A stretch of DNA of 64,000 nucleotides from an uncultured Oscillospiraceae bacterium (GCA_944385405.1 CALWXB010000001.1:81734-145733), one strand, 5' to 3'; counted from the stretch's first letter, positions 16,700-24,201 are shown. The notes: generated from the sequence alone by a model not told the origin. Numbers and translations are program-made.

Positions 16700-18808
16700 T
16701 CAATAATTTATGGCTTTCAGTGCTTTTCTCTCGGCGCGGTTGATCAGGTGGAAAATCAGGCTGATTGCCAGCAGGATGAAATAAGATTGGGCAATGCCAT
16801 AAGTCACCCCCAAAAAGGCGACGATGCCCCAGTTCAGCAGACCCAGGACAAGAATTGTGCCGGGTTGTTTCAAAACCTCGTCCAGATCTCCGCCCAGCGC
16901 CTTTTTGAGATCGGCTAAGATCTGGATGACGGTAACAATGACCCCCATAGCCAAAAAACCTCTGCCAGCCGTAATCATGCCGGATTGATTTACCAAGAGT
17001 TTCAAAAGATCAATAGAACTGATATCCGCGCCATTGATTTTGAACAATTTCCAGAAAAGCAGTGCCCAGAGGGCAACTGCACAGTAGGCAAAATTTATGA
17101 AGGTCAGCCGTGATTTTGCCCGCTGCGCCGCCTTATCTGCCTGCTTTTGCTGGAGGATCTGGCGCAGTTTCTGTTCCCGCCGTCCAATTTGCTCCAGCAC
17201 AGCCTGGCGCACCGGTTCAGGCAAATCTTCTTGGCCCTCGACAGCCTCCCTGGCAGCCTGTATATCGGCGGAAGTGAGGGGCTTTTTCGGCGGCAGCCAC
17301 TGTGCCATCAGGGAATTATATTGTGCTTCTGCCCTGTTTCGTGCCTCAATGGACGGGAAGAGGCTATTCAGATAGGTGCGCTCCGCCTGATCCTTTTCCT
17401 TCTGAAGTTCGGCCACCCTTTCAAGAATCTCTTGGATATCCGGTTTCAGAGCCTCCGGCGCGTGCTCCATCAGGGACTGCAGCGATGCAAGATCTTCTGC
17501 CAACGCTGCGCTGGCCTTTTCCCCACAGGCGGATTCCACTGCACAGGCCTTTTCCCAGAATTGCTGTGCCTGCTCTGCAAGCGCGACAGTCTCATACGTT
17601 GTGCCTCTGAATGTCCTTCGCTGCTGATCCGCCGCGCGGACATCCTTGATCTTTTCAATAAGCCGCTTTTCCAACCTGAAAATTCTCTCAAGTTCTCCGG
17701 AAAAACTCTGCTCCAGGCGCCGCTCATATGTGGTGAGAAGTTCGGAACTTGCGCCGCTGCTAATGCCGTACGCTCCACAGATGTTCTGCAAAGCCTGACG
17801 GCTATCCTCCTGCAGACGAAGGATGGCTGACGTATCCACTTCTCCAACTGTAGCATGGTTCATGCGGTTGGAGAGGTTTCTGATCGTTTCGTCCACTTTA
17901 GGGGACAGCGCCTGATCGACTAAGGTGCCGTAATCATGATCCATTCCCACTGCCTTTGCAAGGCGCCCCAGCACCCCCTGGGGATCTTGATAGCGCTGCA
18001 GCAGGAACTGGTATGTGACAGTGGAAATCGGGTCCAACATCAGGATCTGGACCGCGGCCTCCGGCTGTTTGTCGGCCGGTATTTTCTGAAAATTTCCCCG
18101 GAGCGCCTCTGCCCGGGACAGGTCTTCATCCGTTCCGGGAAGGGGGACGTTATTGTATCTGCCCTGGTAAGAGAGGAAAAACCAGGCCATCTGGAGGAAA
18201 GACTCTGTAAACAGCGTCCGGATGCCGTCAACCATTATAGGGCTGTTGTAGATCTGATTGAGACGGTCCCGCTCCTGCTTGCGGGTTCTAGCGTTTCCGA
18301 TGGCATTGGCACCACTGTGTGCTAATCCGCTGAGCGCGTTGAAGATTCCCGCCATGGCCATGCCGCCTACGGCACCTTTTAAGCCGAAGCCACCTCCTAC
18401 GACCCGGCCCCGGGAGGCCTTCCGCAGGGCGCGGTATTCCTCACTCTGTGAGACCCGTTGGTCACTCTCTTCCGAACACTCCGTTACAAATTCCTCCATC
18501 CTGATCCAGGGGGCAAAGATGTCCTCCCCATAGAGGGAGACTGCGTTGGCCTTGTTGATGTCGTAATAGCCCATCTGAATCAAGGCGTCCAGCGTTTTGT
18601 CAAAGTGCCATTTCAGAATTTTATAACCGTCTTGGATCCCCTGGGTGGAAAAGGCTTGGAAACTTTGATAGTTCTGATATTTTTGGATATACTGCTGAGC
18701 AGCAAGCGCTGCATTTCTGCGGTAGCGGCTGATGGTAGAAAGCATGTAGCACTGGTCTGCAGAAAAAACAATTTCTTTTCCCAGATAATTCTCTTTGAAG
18801 CCTTCCAT
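16700..18808 (-). CDS. unrecognised 702-aa protein with coiled coil and C-terminal membrane segments
   Basis: I do not recognise a family. The start at 18808 follows AGGAGAGTTTCG. From the N-terminus: an alpha-helical region; a Gly/Ala-rich amphipathic stretch near residues 132-170 (VVGGGFGLKGAVGGMAMAG); a long Glu/Lys/Gln-rich helical region near 360-570 with coiled-coil character; and three or four membrane segments in the last about 120 residues (YCAVALWALLFWKLF, FLAMGVIVTVIQIL, ILVLGLLNWGIVAFLGV, FILLAISLIFHL). No catalytic motif is evident. It is divergent from an XRE gene and its promoter is inside a 35-bp palindrome, so it is probably kept silent. A membrane effector of a defence or element-stability module is one possibility, but that is inference. 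Confidence 0.8.
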   Translation of the reverse strand: MEGFKENYLGKEIVFSADQCYMLSTISRYRRNAALAAQQYIQKYQNYQSFQAFSTQGIQDGYKILKWHFDKTLDALIQMGYYDINKANAVSLYGEDIFAPWIRMEEFVTECSEESDQRVSQSEEYRALRKASRGRVVGGGFGLKGAVGGMAMAGIFNALSGLAHSGANAIGNARTRKQERDRLNQIYNSPIMVDGIRTLFTESFLQMAWFFLSYQGRYNNVPLPGTDEDLSRAEALRGNFQKIPADKQPEAAVQILMLDPISTVTYQFLLQRYQDPQGVLGRLAKAVGMDHDYGTLVDQALSPKVDETIRNLSNRMNHATVGEVDTSAILRLQEDSRQALQNICGAYGISSGASSELLTTYERRLEQSFSGELERIFRLEKRLIEKIKDVRAADQQRRTFRGTTYETVALAEQAQQFWEKACAVESACGEKASAALAEDLASLQSLMEHAPEALKPDIQEILERVAELQKEKDQAERTYLNSLFPSIEARNRAEAQYNSLMAQWLPPKKPLTSADIQAAREAVEGQEDLPEPVRQAVLEQIGRREQKLRQILQQKQADKAAQRAKSRLTFINFAYCAVALWALLFWKLFKINGADISSIDLLKLLVNQSGMITAGRGFLAMGVIVTVIQILADLKKALGGDLDEVLKQPGTILVLGLLNWGIVAFLGVTYGIAQSYFILLAISLIFHLINRAERKALKAINY

Positions 18809-18857
18809 CGAAACTCTCCTATGTTGTTGAATTGAGATCCCTCGTGGATCAATAGGT

Positions 18858-18892
18858 TACCCCTTTTGAGTTATTTTAACTCAAAAGGGGTA
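18858..18892. promoter_or_regulatory. 35-bp palindromic operator between divergent genes
   Basis: TACCCCTTTTGAGTTA (18858-18873) and TAACTCAAAAGGGGTA (18877-18892) are perfect 16-bp arms around TTT. The minus-strand promoter of the 702-aa gene (TTGCCA, 18 bp, TAAAAT) places its -10 inside the dyad. The neighbouring XRE protein is the natural candidate binder. Confidence 0.7.
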
Positions 18893-18916
18893 ATGTTGGC
18901 AAGAGGAATTGTGTAC

Positions 18917-18943
18917 GCTTTCTTTACATATTGTAAAGAAAGC
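18917..18943. promoter_or_regulatory. second palindrome, at the start of the XRE gene
   Basis: GCTTTCTTTACA (18917-18928) and TGTAAAGAAAGC (18932-18943) are perfect 12-bp arms around TAT. The right arm holds the purine-rich stretch that must serve as ribosome binding site for the GTG at 18946, so protein binding or RNA folding here could control the regulator. Confidence 0.65.
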
Positions 18944-18945
18944 AG

Positions 18946-19197
18946 GTGTGCCCTATTACGATTGGTGAGGCTGTGCGGCAAAGGATTATCGAACTGTGCC
19001 AAAAGCAGGATATTTCCATCAACGCCCTGTGTATTCGCAGCGGCGTGACCCAGTCCACAGTGAACAACATTGTCAGCGGACGCAACAACAGCACCACGGT
19101 TTCGACCATTCAAAAACTCTGCGATGGTCTTGGCATTACCATTATCGACTTTTTCAATTCAGACTTGTTTTTGGATCTGGAGCAGGAGATCAAATGA
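18946..19197 (+). CDS. small XRE-family regulator
   Basis: An 83-aa protein with a GTG start at 18946. The helix-turn-helix reads ISINALCIRSGVTQSTVNNI, followed by STIQKLCDGLGITIIDFF, the usual ending of short Cro/CI-like XRE proteins. It faces the 702-aa gene across two palindromes and is likely to repress one or both promoters. Its stop codon lies inside the terminator hairpin at 19195-19230. No ATG is available near the start, and the ribosome binding site (AAAGAAAG) is weak. Confidence 0.85.
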   Translation: MCPITIGEAVRQRIIELCQKQDISINALCIRSGVTQSTVNNIVSGRNNSTTVSTIQKLCDGLGITIIDFFNSDLFLDLEQEIK

Positions 19198-19230
19198 CAC
19201 CCCGGACAATTGTCCAGGGTGTCATTTTTT
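19195..19230 (+). terminator. intrinsic terminator of the small XRE gene
   Basis: TGACACCC and GGGTGTCA enclose GGAC-AATT-GTCC with one mismatch; TTTTTT follows at 19225-19230. The hairpin begins at the TGA stop codon of the XRE gene. Confidence 0.8.
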
Positions 19231-19411
19231 ATAGTTCGGCCCGGGTGCGGATATACGCCTCCACAGCCTGCCGGGGGATCCGCCAGACCCGACCGTTCCG
19301 GTAGGCTTTGAGATCCCGGCTGTTTAAGAGCCGGTACAGCGCATTCTTGCCGATCTTCAGGGCCTCACAGGCCTCCTCAGCAGTCAGCAGGTCATCGTAC
19401 TGCTCCAGCAT
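19229..19411 (-). CDS. excisionase-like helix-turn-helix protein
   Basis: A 60-aa protein; the ATG at 19411 is chosen because AGGAG precedes it by seven bases. LLTAEEACEALKIGKNALYRLLNSRDLKAYRNGRVW is the MerR-like winged helix of the excisionase (xis/AlpA-type) family, cut here for length: key residues are EEACEALKI and WRIPRQAVEAY. Such proteins bend DNA at attachment sites to direct excision, or act as regulators. It fits the serine recombinase 2 kb away and suggests a mobile unit. The gene overlaps the 110-aa gene upstream by 20 bases. Confidence 0.8.
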   Translation of the reverse strand: MLEQYDDLLTAEEACEALKIGKNALYRLLNSRDLKAYRNGRVWRIPRQAVEAYIRTRAEL

Positions 19412-19724
19412 GGCTGCACTCCTTTCCGCAGTTGGCACAGTCTGCAACGCTGCACACAGGGCAGAGGCAGTTCTTTGGCAGAGTCGCTTTCTTCTTTCGG
19501 CTGCGGCGTTTCCGCTGTCCAGACCTCCGGCGCAATTCGTCTACCTGATGACATACAGCTGCCTCTCCGCGGCCAAACAGAAGCACAATGTCCGACAGAT
19601 CTTCCCCGCCGTAGTACAGCGCTTCCAACTGCTCGGTGTCTTCCGGACTCCAATACTCCCCAAAATGTTCCGGTACTTTGTCTCCGCTTCTTATGGCAAT
19701 CAGTAGGCTTCTTTTGCTTTTCAT
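19392..19724 (-). CDS. unrecognised 110-aa protein with a Myb/SANT-like helix region and cysteine cluster
   Basis: The start at 19724 has GGAGG eleven bases upstream. The middle (YWSPEDTEQLEALYYGG, then LSDIVLLFGRGEAAV) looks like a SANT/Myb-type three-helix DNA-binding fold. It is followed by a very basic stretch (RRRSGQRKRRSRKKK) and a C-terminal cysteine set (CPVCSVADCANCGKEC) that could bind zinc. It is translated ahead of, and overlaps, the excisionase-like gene, so it probably belongs to the element's DNA-processing or regulatory set. The family name is not certain. Confidence 0.6.
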   Translation of the reverse strand: MKSKRSLLIAIRSGDKVPEHFGEYWSPEDTEQLEALYYGGEDLSDIVLLFGRGEAAVCHQVDELRRRSGQRKRRSRKKKATLPKNCLCPVCSVADCANCGKECSHAGAVR

Positions 19725-19803
19725 CGGTTATCATACCTCCTTTTCGATTATTGGAATGTTAGATTGTTTTTTCGAAAAAACGAGGTACCGTGATTGGATA
19801 TTA

Positions 19804-19856
19804 TCCTCCTGGATATACCCTGGGGCTACCAGGGGGAAATAAAATTACCAGGAGGA
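19804..19856 (+). promoter_or_regulatory. hairpin that sequesters the ribosome binding site of the 147-aa gene
   Basis: TCCTCCTGG (19804-19812) is perfectly complementary to CCAGGAGGA (19848-19856), which contains the AGGAGG ribosome binding site of the gene at 19864. A smaller hairpin CCCTGG-GGCTA-CCAGGG (19818-19834) is nested between the arms. The mRNA can therefore fold with its ribosome binding site closed. A TATTAT box (19799-19804) lies immediately upstream. Confidence 0.6.
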
Positions 19857-19863
19857 ATACAAA

Positions 19864-20307
19864 ATGGAAAAGTCTACTTTTGTTTCGCTGGGTGGGGATG
19901 TGACGTTGGACAGTCTTCAGGATGTATTCGGCCAAATGGCCTCGAATATATCCGGGATAGACGTTCCCTCTCAGTTTTGCCAGCTGGCGCAGCGCTGTCT
20001 GGCGGACGGGATCTTTTCCATCCAGGATGCGGACAGAGATGATTCGGACGGAACCAAGCCGGTGGTTTATCTGATTGGAGAGGATTATGGCTTTACAATC
20101 AAGGCTTTTCGGACCGTCTGCGACCGAATGTCACAAAGTACTCCGGTGATTGCGCAAACCCTTTCGGAAGCGGGACTTCTGCGGGGGAAACGCACCAATG
20201 CCACTACTGTGCAGACCAGGATCCCTGTAACGAACGTTTACGGTAATTGCCGCTACGTGGGGGTCTACCGGATCGCCCAAGAAGATATTATGAGTGAACT
20301 GTTCTAA
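19864..20307 (+). CDS. unrecognised 147-aa protein paired with a HerA-like ATPase
   Basis: No family recognised. The protein is soluble and begins MEKSTFVSLGGDVTL. It has an acidic middle (QDADRDDSDG) and a C-terminal part (TVCDRMSQSTPVIAQTL, then LLRGKRTNATTVQTR) that could be a small winged-helix or partner domain. It ends 11 bases before the ATPase gene, which has its own AAAGGAGG, so the two form an operon. By analogy with HerA partners in defence and transfer systems it may load or regulate the ATPase; this is inference. Its translation may be controlled by the hairpin at 19804-19856. Confidence 0.75.
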   Translation: MEKSTFVSLGGDVTLDSLQDVFGQMASNISGIDVPSQFCQLAQRCLADGIFSIQDADRDDSDGTKPVVYLIGEDYGFTIKAFRTVCDRMSQSTPVIAQTLSEAGLLRGKRTNATTVQTRIPVTNVYGNCRYVGVYRIAQEDIMSELF

Positions 20308-20318
20308 AGGAGGAAACT

Positions 20319-21320
20319 ATGCTGGAATTGACTTTGGGCCGCCGCGCAGATGGACAAGCCATCACCACGGCAGGAAGAGAAAACCCCCACATTTTTGTGG
20401 ACGGCATCAGCGGGGCTGGAAAAAGTTTCAAGCTAAAACGGCTTGCAGAAGATGCAGTATGCCAGGGAGCACAGGTCATCGCGTTCGACTACACCGGCGA
20501 TTTTGCGGCGTATATGCCGCCGGAAGGATTACCCCTCCGGCGGATGGATGTATCGAGTGAGGAATTGCAAATCAATCCTCTGTCCCCCGCTTCTGGTGCT
20601 CCTGCGTCTGTCCGGGGTCAGCGGCTGGTCCATCTGCTGCTGGCGGGGTACCGCCTAGGAACCCGGGCCTGTGTGGACTTGATGGATGCTGCCGTTCAAT
20701 ATTTGGAGTCTGGGCCAGAGATTCCAACCGTTTCCGGCCTGGTAGAATACATTGAACAGGTCTGTCCAATGACCAGAGGGCTTGCATCTGCATTGGAACC
20801 TTTAAAAGGTCTCTCTCGCCTGATTACCAGCGGACCGGAAGAGATTAACGTAAAGCTGAACTTGCCAGGGCTCCTGATTTTGGAGTTCAGACAGGTGGAG
20901 TCCGCTTGGATGCGGCAGCTGATGATAGAACTTCTTCTGCGGGTCATCTGGGACAGCCGGACTTCCACGGCTGCAGGTAATCCGAATCCGTTGATCCTGC
21001 TGCTGGACGAGTGCCAAAATTTAAATTGGAGAAAGGATGGAATGCCCGTACGCATTTTGCGCGAAGGGCGAAAGTTTGAGATCGGCGGCTGGTTTGCTAG
21101 TCAATGGGTCGAAAACGAGTGTGCAAAGGCGGCTCTGCGGGAAGCAGCCGTGCAGATGCACTTCCGTCAGGATCAGGATGCAGCGACAAAGCTGGCTCGA
21201 ACGATGGCATCCAATAATCGGGAAAAACGGGAGCGGTATACGCGGCTCATTCGTTCCCTCCCCAGAGGTTCCTTTATCGTGGAGAATCCTTGCTGCGGAA
21301 TTTGTCTTGGACATATGTAA
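20319..21320 (+). CDS. HerA/VirB4-like P-loop ATPase
   Basis: A 333-aa protein. Walker A is GISGAGKS at residues about 29-36, Walker B is ILLLDECQNL near 227, and GGWFASQW near 258 corresponds to the strand after Walker B in the HerA/FtsK superfamily (DUF87-type). This class forms hexameric DNA translocases and includes VirB4/TraG conjugation ATPases, the HerA-NurA pair and several HerA-based anti-phage systems. It lacks the N-terminal barrel of archaeal HerA and the large N-terminus of VirB4, so it is a compact motor. No NurA, SIR2 or other recognisable effector lies next to it, only the 147-aa protein. Confidence 0.8.
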   Translation: MLELTLGRRADGQAITTAGRENPHIFVDGISGAGKSFKLKRLAEDAVCQGAQVIAFDYTGDFAAYMPPEGLPLRRMDVSSEELQINPLSPASGAPASVRGQRLVHLLLAGYRLGTRACVDLMDAAVQYLESGPEIPTVSGLVEYIEQVCPMTRGLASALEPLKGLSRLITSGPEEINVKLNLPGLLILEFRQVESAWMRQLMIELLLRVIWDSRTSTAAGNPNPLILLLDECQNLNWRKDGMPVRILREGRKFEIGGWFASQWVENECAKAALREAAVQMHFRQDQDAATKLARTMASNNREKRERYTRLIRSLPRGSFIVENPCCGICLGHM

Positions 21321-21352
21321 GTAATGGCGTTGTATTGATGGAGGTAAGAATT

Positions 21353-21466
21353 ATGTTGGACACGATCGACGTTCGGACTTTGGCGATCAAGCTGATCGAG
21401 GCACTGGTAGAACAGCGGGCCGTCAACCGGGCAACTTATGAAAATATTTTGAAAAAATACGGATAA
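21353..21466 (+). CDS. 37-aa small protein upstream of the recombinase
   Basis: A short gene with a good ribosome binding site (GGAGGTAAGAATT) and an ATG at 21353, stop TAA at 21464-21466. It reads MLDTIDVRTLAIKLIEAL, then VEQRAVNRATYENILKKYG, one or two amphipathic helices. Similar tiny helical proteins often precede serine recombinases in Clostridia elements. No function can be named. Confidence 0.6.
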   Translation: MLDTIDVRTLAIKLIEALVEQRAVNRATYENILKKYG

Positions 21467-21502
21467 TTCGTCTGTTTAGGCGATTAGAAGGAGGTGATTT
21501 TG

Positions 21503-23332
21503 ATGGGCAACGCCCTGCAACAGCCCGCCATGCGGCGGGTGGCCATCTATGGCCGCGTCTCCACGGAACACGAGGCTCAGCTCTCTGCCTTTGAGAACCA
21601 GCAGGCCTGGTACGAGGGCGTTGCCCGTCAACACGAAGAGTGGGCCATTGTTGACCGGTACTACGATGAGGGAATTACCGGAACTGCAGCCAAGAAGCGC
21701 CCCGCATTTATGCGGATGCTGGCAGATGCCCGGCAGGGGAAATTTGACTTGGTCGTCACAAGAGAGGTGTGCCGCTTTGCCCGGAACACCGTTGATACTC
21801 TGACGGTTACACGTGAGTTGAGCAAGCTGGGGATAGAGGTCTATTTCATCCAAGACAATATCTGGACGATGGATGGAGACGGTGAGCTCAGGCTGACAAT
21901 CATGGCGACGTTGGCCCAGGAGGAAAGCCGCAAGATCTCCGAGCGGGTCCGAGCCGGGCAAAAGATCAGCCGAGAAAAGGGTGTTCTCTACGGAACCGGA
22001 AACATCCTTGGGTATGACCGGGTGGGTGACACCTACCGAATCAATCCGGAGCAGGCCTACGCCGTCCGGAAAATCTTCGAGTTGTACGATCAGGGGTGGG
22101 GATACAAACGGATCTGCGCGGATCTGGTGCGGCTGGGCTGTAAAAATGCCAGCGGCAACGTGGAGTGGAACGTGGATCGGATCGGTCGTATCCTGCGAAA
22201 CGCCACCTACAAGGGCTACATTGGCTACAACAAGTCCCACAGCGACGGTTATCTGACCCAGAAGCGTATCAATCATCGGGACGAAGAGTTTACATATCGC
22301 AAAGGAAATTTTGAGCCCATTGTCTCTGAGGAACTTTGGGACAGGTGTGCGGCACTCAGAGAGAAGAAAAGCGCAAAGCAGCGGGGCGAGGATGGCCGGC
22401 TTCGGAAATTTGGGCGCAAGGAACCGCAGTCTGTCTGGTGCACCAAGCTTCGGTGCAGCTGCGGCTCCTCCTTCCGCCGCTTCCTCTGGCACAAGAACGC
22501 CGATGGCAGGAAAACCTACGGCTACGAGTGTTACCGCCAAAAGCGTGAAGTCAGCGGCAAGTATTTGGCCGCTCATGGCCTGGACGCTGCCCAGGTATGC
22601 AGCACAAAAAGCATCCCTTTTTGGCACATTGACCTGATGGCCCTCTGCGTGTTCCGGACTGTCTGGAGCAATCAGAAGGACGCAGTCTTGCTGGCCTGTG
22701 AGATGCTGAAGGAGTGTTCTGTCCAGGATCAGCAGAAAGCCGCAGATATGCGAGGGGCTTTTCAGAAACAGCTGGCTGAGCTGGAAAAGAAGCAGGAGGG
22801 CCTTCGCAGTATGTGCGCCATGGGGGATATCACCCGCGAGGAGTTCCTCCACGACAGGGAAAAAATTCAAACGGAAATGGAGCAGCTGCAAGCACGGTTG
22901 GCGGATCAGGAGCAGGACTCCTCCGGTCAAGAGTTTGGACTTGATTTGGAGCAGATCCGGCACACTTTGAATCGATGGGTAGACTTTTCGGGTCCCACAA
23001 TTTCAGAGGAGCTAATAGATGAATTTATTTTGCAGGTAATTGTCGTGGATGATGATACCTTCAACTGGACCCTGGATCTGTCCTCCCGCAGTACAGGGAA
23101 CCGCCGTCTCCGGCCCAGCGAAATTGCCCTCCAGCAATACCGTGAGCGGCAGGCAGTGCAAGGGGCACGCAGTGTTCCCATCGACACCGTACTCAGCCGG
23201 CATATCACTGATCCGCAGACCATTCTCTCTATCCAGGTTACTCGGGAGGAGGCTGAAGCATACTGTCACTCCATCGGCATGAAGTTCTTTGGCAAGAAAT
23301 GGCGGGACAAAACCATTCTAATCAGCGTTTAG
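21503..23332 (+). CDS. large serine recombinase (site-specific integrase)
   Basis: A 609-aa protein. The ATG at 21503 lies eight bases after AAGGAGG; GTG and TTG codons just before it are less likely starts. The resolvase-type catalytic domain holds the nucleophile Ser20 in YGRVSTEHE and the arginine motif REVCRFARN. It is followed by the recombinase domain (GYDRVGDTYRINPEQA), a zinc-ribbon region (CSCGSSF...YECYRQ) and a coiled-coil region (KKQEGLRSMCAMGDITREE). This is the architecture of phage- and Tn4451-type large serine integrases. It is complete and is the likely mover of the island, together with the excisionase-like gene. Confidence 0.95.
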   Translation: MGNALQQPAMRRVAIYGRVSTEHEAQLSAFENQQAWYEGVARQHEEWAIVDRYYDEGITGTAAKKRPAFMRMLADARQGKFDLVVTREVCRFARNTVDTLTVTRELSKLGIEVYFIQDNIWTMDGDGELRLTIMATLAQEESRKISERVRAGQKISREKGVLYGTGNILGYDRVGDTYRINPEQAYAVRKIFELYDQGWGYKRICADLVRLGCKNASGNVEWNVDRIGRILRNATYKGYIGYNKSHSDGYLTQKRINHRDEEFTYRKGNFEPIVSEELWDRCAALREKKSAKQRGEDGRLRKFGRKEPQSVWCTKLRCSCGSSFRRFLWHKNADGRKTYGYECYRQKREVSGKYLAAHGLDAAQVCSTKSIPFWHIDLMALCVFRTVWSNQKDAVLLACEMLKECSVQDQQKAADMRGAFQKQLAELEKKQEGLRSMCAMGDITREEFLHDREKIQTEMEQLQARLADQEQDSSGQEFGLDLEQIRHTLNRWVDFSGPTISEELIDEFILQVIVVDDDTFNWTLDLSSRSTGNRRLRPSEIALQQYRERQAVQGARSVPIDTVLSRHITDPQTILSIQVTREEAEAYCHSIGMKFFGKKWRDKTILISV

Positions 23333-23335
23333 GCA

Positions 23336-23365
23336 CCCATCCAGCGGAAAAACCCGCTGGATGGG
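23336..23365 (+). terminator. hairpin after the recombinase gene
   Basis: CCCATCCAGCGG / CCGCTGGATGGG, 12-bp perfect stem with a 6-nt loop, directly after the TAG. The following CTGTCTTA is a poor U-tract, so termination may be partial. Confidence 0.6.
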
Positions 23366-23387
23366 CTGTCTTACCCCTCAATTTTTC

Positions 23388-23432
23388 TTGCATATATAGC
23401 AAAATTCAGCTATAATATAAATATAATTTTGC
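23388..23432 (+). promoter_or_regulatory. promoter and operator of the toxin-antitoxin operon
   Basis: TTGCAT (23388-23393), 17 bp, perfect TATAAT (23411-23416). The inverted repeat GCAAAATT (23399-23406) / AATTTTGC (23425-23432) flanks the -10 box, as expected for Phd-type autoregulation. Confidence 0.65.
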
Positions 23433-23462
23433 AATATCGTGATTCGAGAGGAGACGTTTTAT

Positions 23463-23744
23463 ATGAAGATCAAGCCAAGTGCGTCTATCCGTCAGAACTA
23501 CAATGAGATTTCGGCGCTCTGCAAATCCACCGGTGAGCCGGTTTACCTGACCAAAAACGGCGAAGGGGATCTGGTGGTCATGGACATTGAGGCATTCGCC
23601 CGGCGGGAAAAGATGCTGAAGCTCCGGGAGGAACTGCTTGACATTGAGGAGGATCGTCTGCACGGCGCGCCGGACTACTCGGTGGACGAGGTCGCGGCTA
23701 TGATGGAGCGGGCCGTGACGGAGGTACGCCATGCCGGAGCATGA
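23463..23744 (+). CDS. Phd/YefM-family antitoxin
   Basis: A 93-aa protein starting MKIKPSASIRQNYNEIS (start chosen by GAGGAGACG upstream). The Phd fold signature is clear: EPVYLTKNGEGDLVVMDIEAF, given here only by its core VYLTKNG and VVMDIEAF. The acidic C-terminal tail (SVDEVAAMMERAV) would wrap the toxin. It overlaps the toxin gene by 14 bases. The pair would stabilise the island by post-segregational killing. Confidence 0.93.
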   Translation: MKIKPSASIRQNYNEISALCKSTGEPVYLTKNGEGDLVVMDIEAFARREKMLKLREELLDIEEDRLHGAPDYSVDEVAAMMERAVTEVRHAGA

Positions 23745-24054
23745 GGACGTGTATCAGGTCATTGTGTCCAAGCGCGCGGCGCAGCAGCTGGTAGAGCACG
23801 CCGCGTTCGCATCAGGGTTGGAGGAGCGGCTGGGCTATCAGCTGATTGACGACTTTCGGAAAGCCGCAGATTCTCTGCAGCGATTCCCCTACCGCAATCC
23901 CATCCTGCGCTCAGAGGTCTTTACTGCCGAAAAATATCGGAAAATGGTGTTTGACAAGTGGCACCTCTTGATTTATCAGGTCAAAGATGATAAAGTGTAC
24001 ATTGAATATGTGATAGATGGACGGCAGGACTATCAGTGGCTGCTGACCCCATAA
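23731..24054 (+). CDS. RelE/ParE-family toxin
   Basis: A 107-aa protein (MPEHEDVYQVIVSKRAAQQL). The ParE/RelE fold is shown by SKRAAQQL at the N-terminus, FPYRNPIL in the middle and KWHLLIYQVKDDKVYIEYVIDGRQDY at the end (key residues YRKMVF and IYQV). Whether it targets mRNA on ribosomes or gyrase cannot be told. GGAGG lies six bases before its ATG, inside the antitoxin gene. Confidence 0.92.
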   Translation: MPEHEDVYQVIVSKRAAQQLVEHAAFASGLEERLGYQLIDDFRKAADSLQRFPYRNPILRSEVFTAEKYRKMVFDKWHLLIYQVKDDKVYIEYVIDGRQDYQWLLTP

Positions 24055-24076
24055 CGATTTCCTTACAATATCTGTG

Positions 24077-24109
24077 GCCGCCCAGGCTGCCATCAAGGAC
24101 GCCAAGTAA
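24077..24109 (+). pseudogene. displaced 3' end of a ppdK-like gene
   Basis: Codons GCC GCC CAG GCT GCC ATC AAG GAC GCC AAG TAA read AAQAAIKDAK-stop. This matches the ppdK end AAAQANIKNPRK but in the host's own G/C-ending codon style. It has no start of its own and is followed by a strong plus-strand terminator. The simplest explanation is that this is the original end of ppdK, moved about 17 kb by the island insertion. Short length makes the call tentative. Confidence 0.55.
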
Positions 24110-24126
24110 ATCCCTCCCCCGTCTCA

Positions 24127-24163
24127 AACACCGCCGCCTGCAGCCGCAGGCGGCGGTGTTTTC
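24127..24163 (+). terminator. strong plus-strand terminator at the island's right edge
   Basis: AACACCGCCGCCTGC (24127-24141) pairs with GCAGGCGGCGGTGTT (24146-24160): 15 bp, 4-nt loop, then TTC. On the island model this is the original ppdK terminator. Confidence 0.75.
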
Positions 24164-24201
24164 ATAAAAAACACACCCCGCGCCGCATGGCGCGGGGTGT
24201 G
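24164..24201 (-). terminator. terminator of the SLH-protein gene
   Basis: CACACCCCGCGCC-GCAT-GGCGCGGGGTGTG (24172-24201), a 13-bp stem followed on the minus strand by TTTTTTAT. Confidence 0.9.

Noticed and set aside
19384-19734. 116-aa alternative frame overlapping the 110-aa gene
   Set aside because: Its start codon lies one base after the GGAGG, too close for initiation, and its composition is shadow-like, while the 110-aa frame has ordered motifs.
23336-23365. Hairpin after the recombinase as an attachment site
   Set aside because: No second copy was seen at the other border; it fits better as a transcription hairpin.
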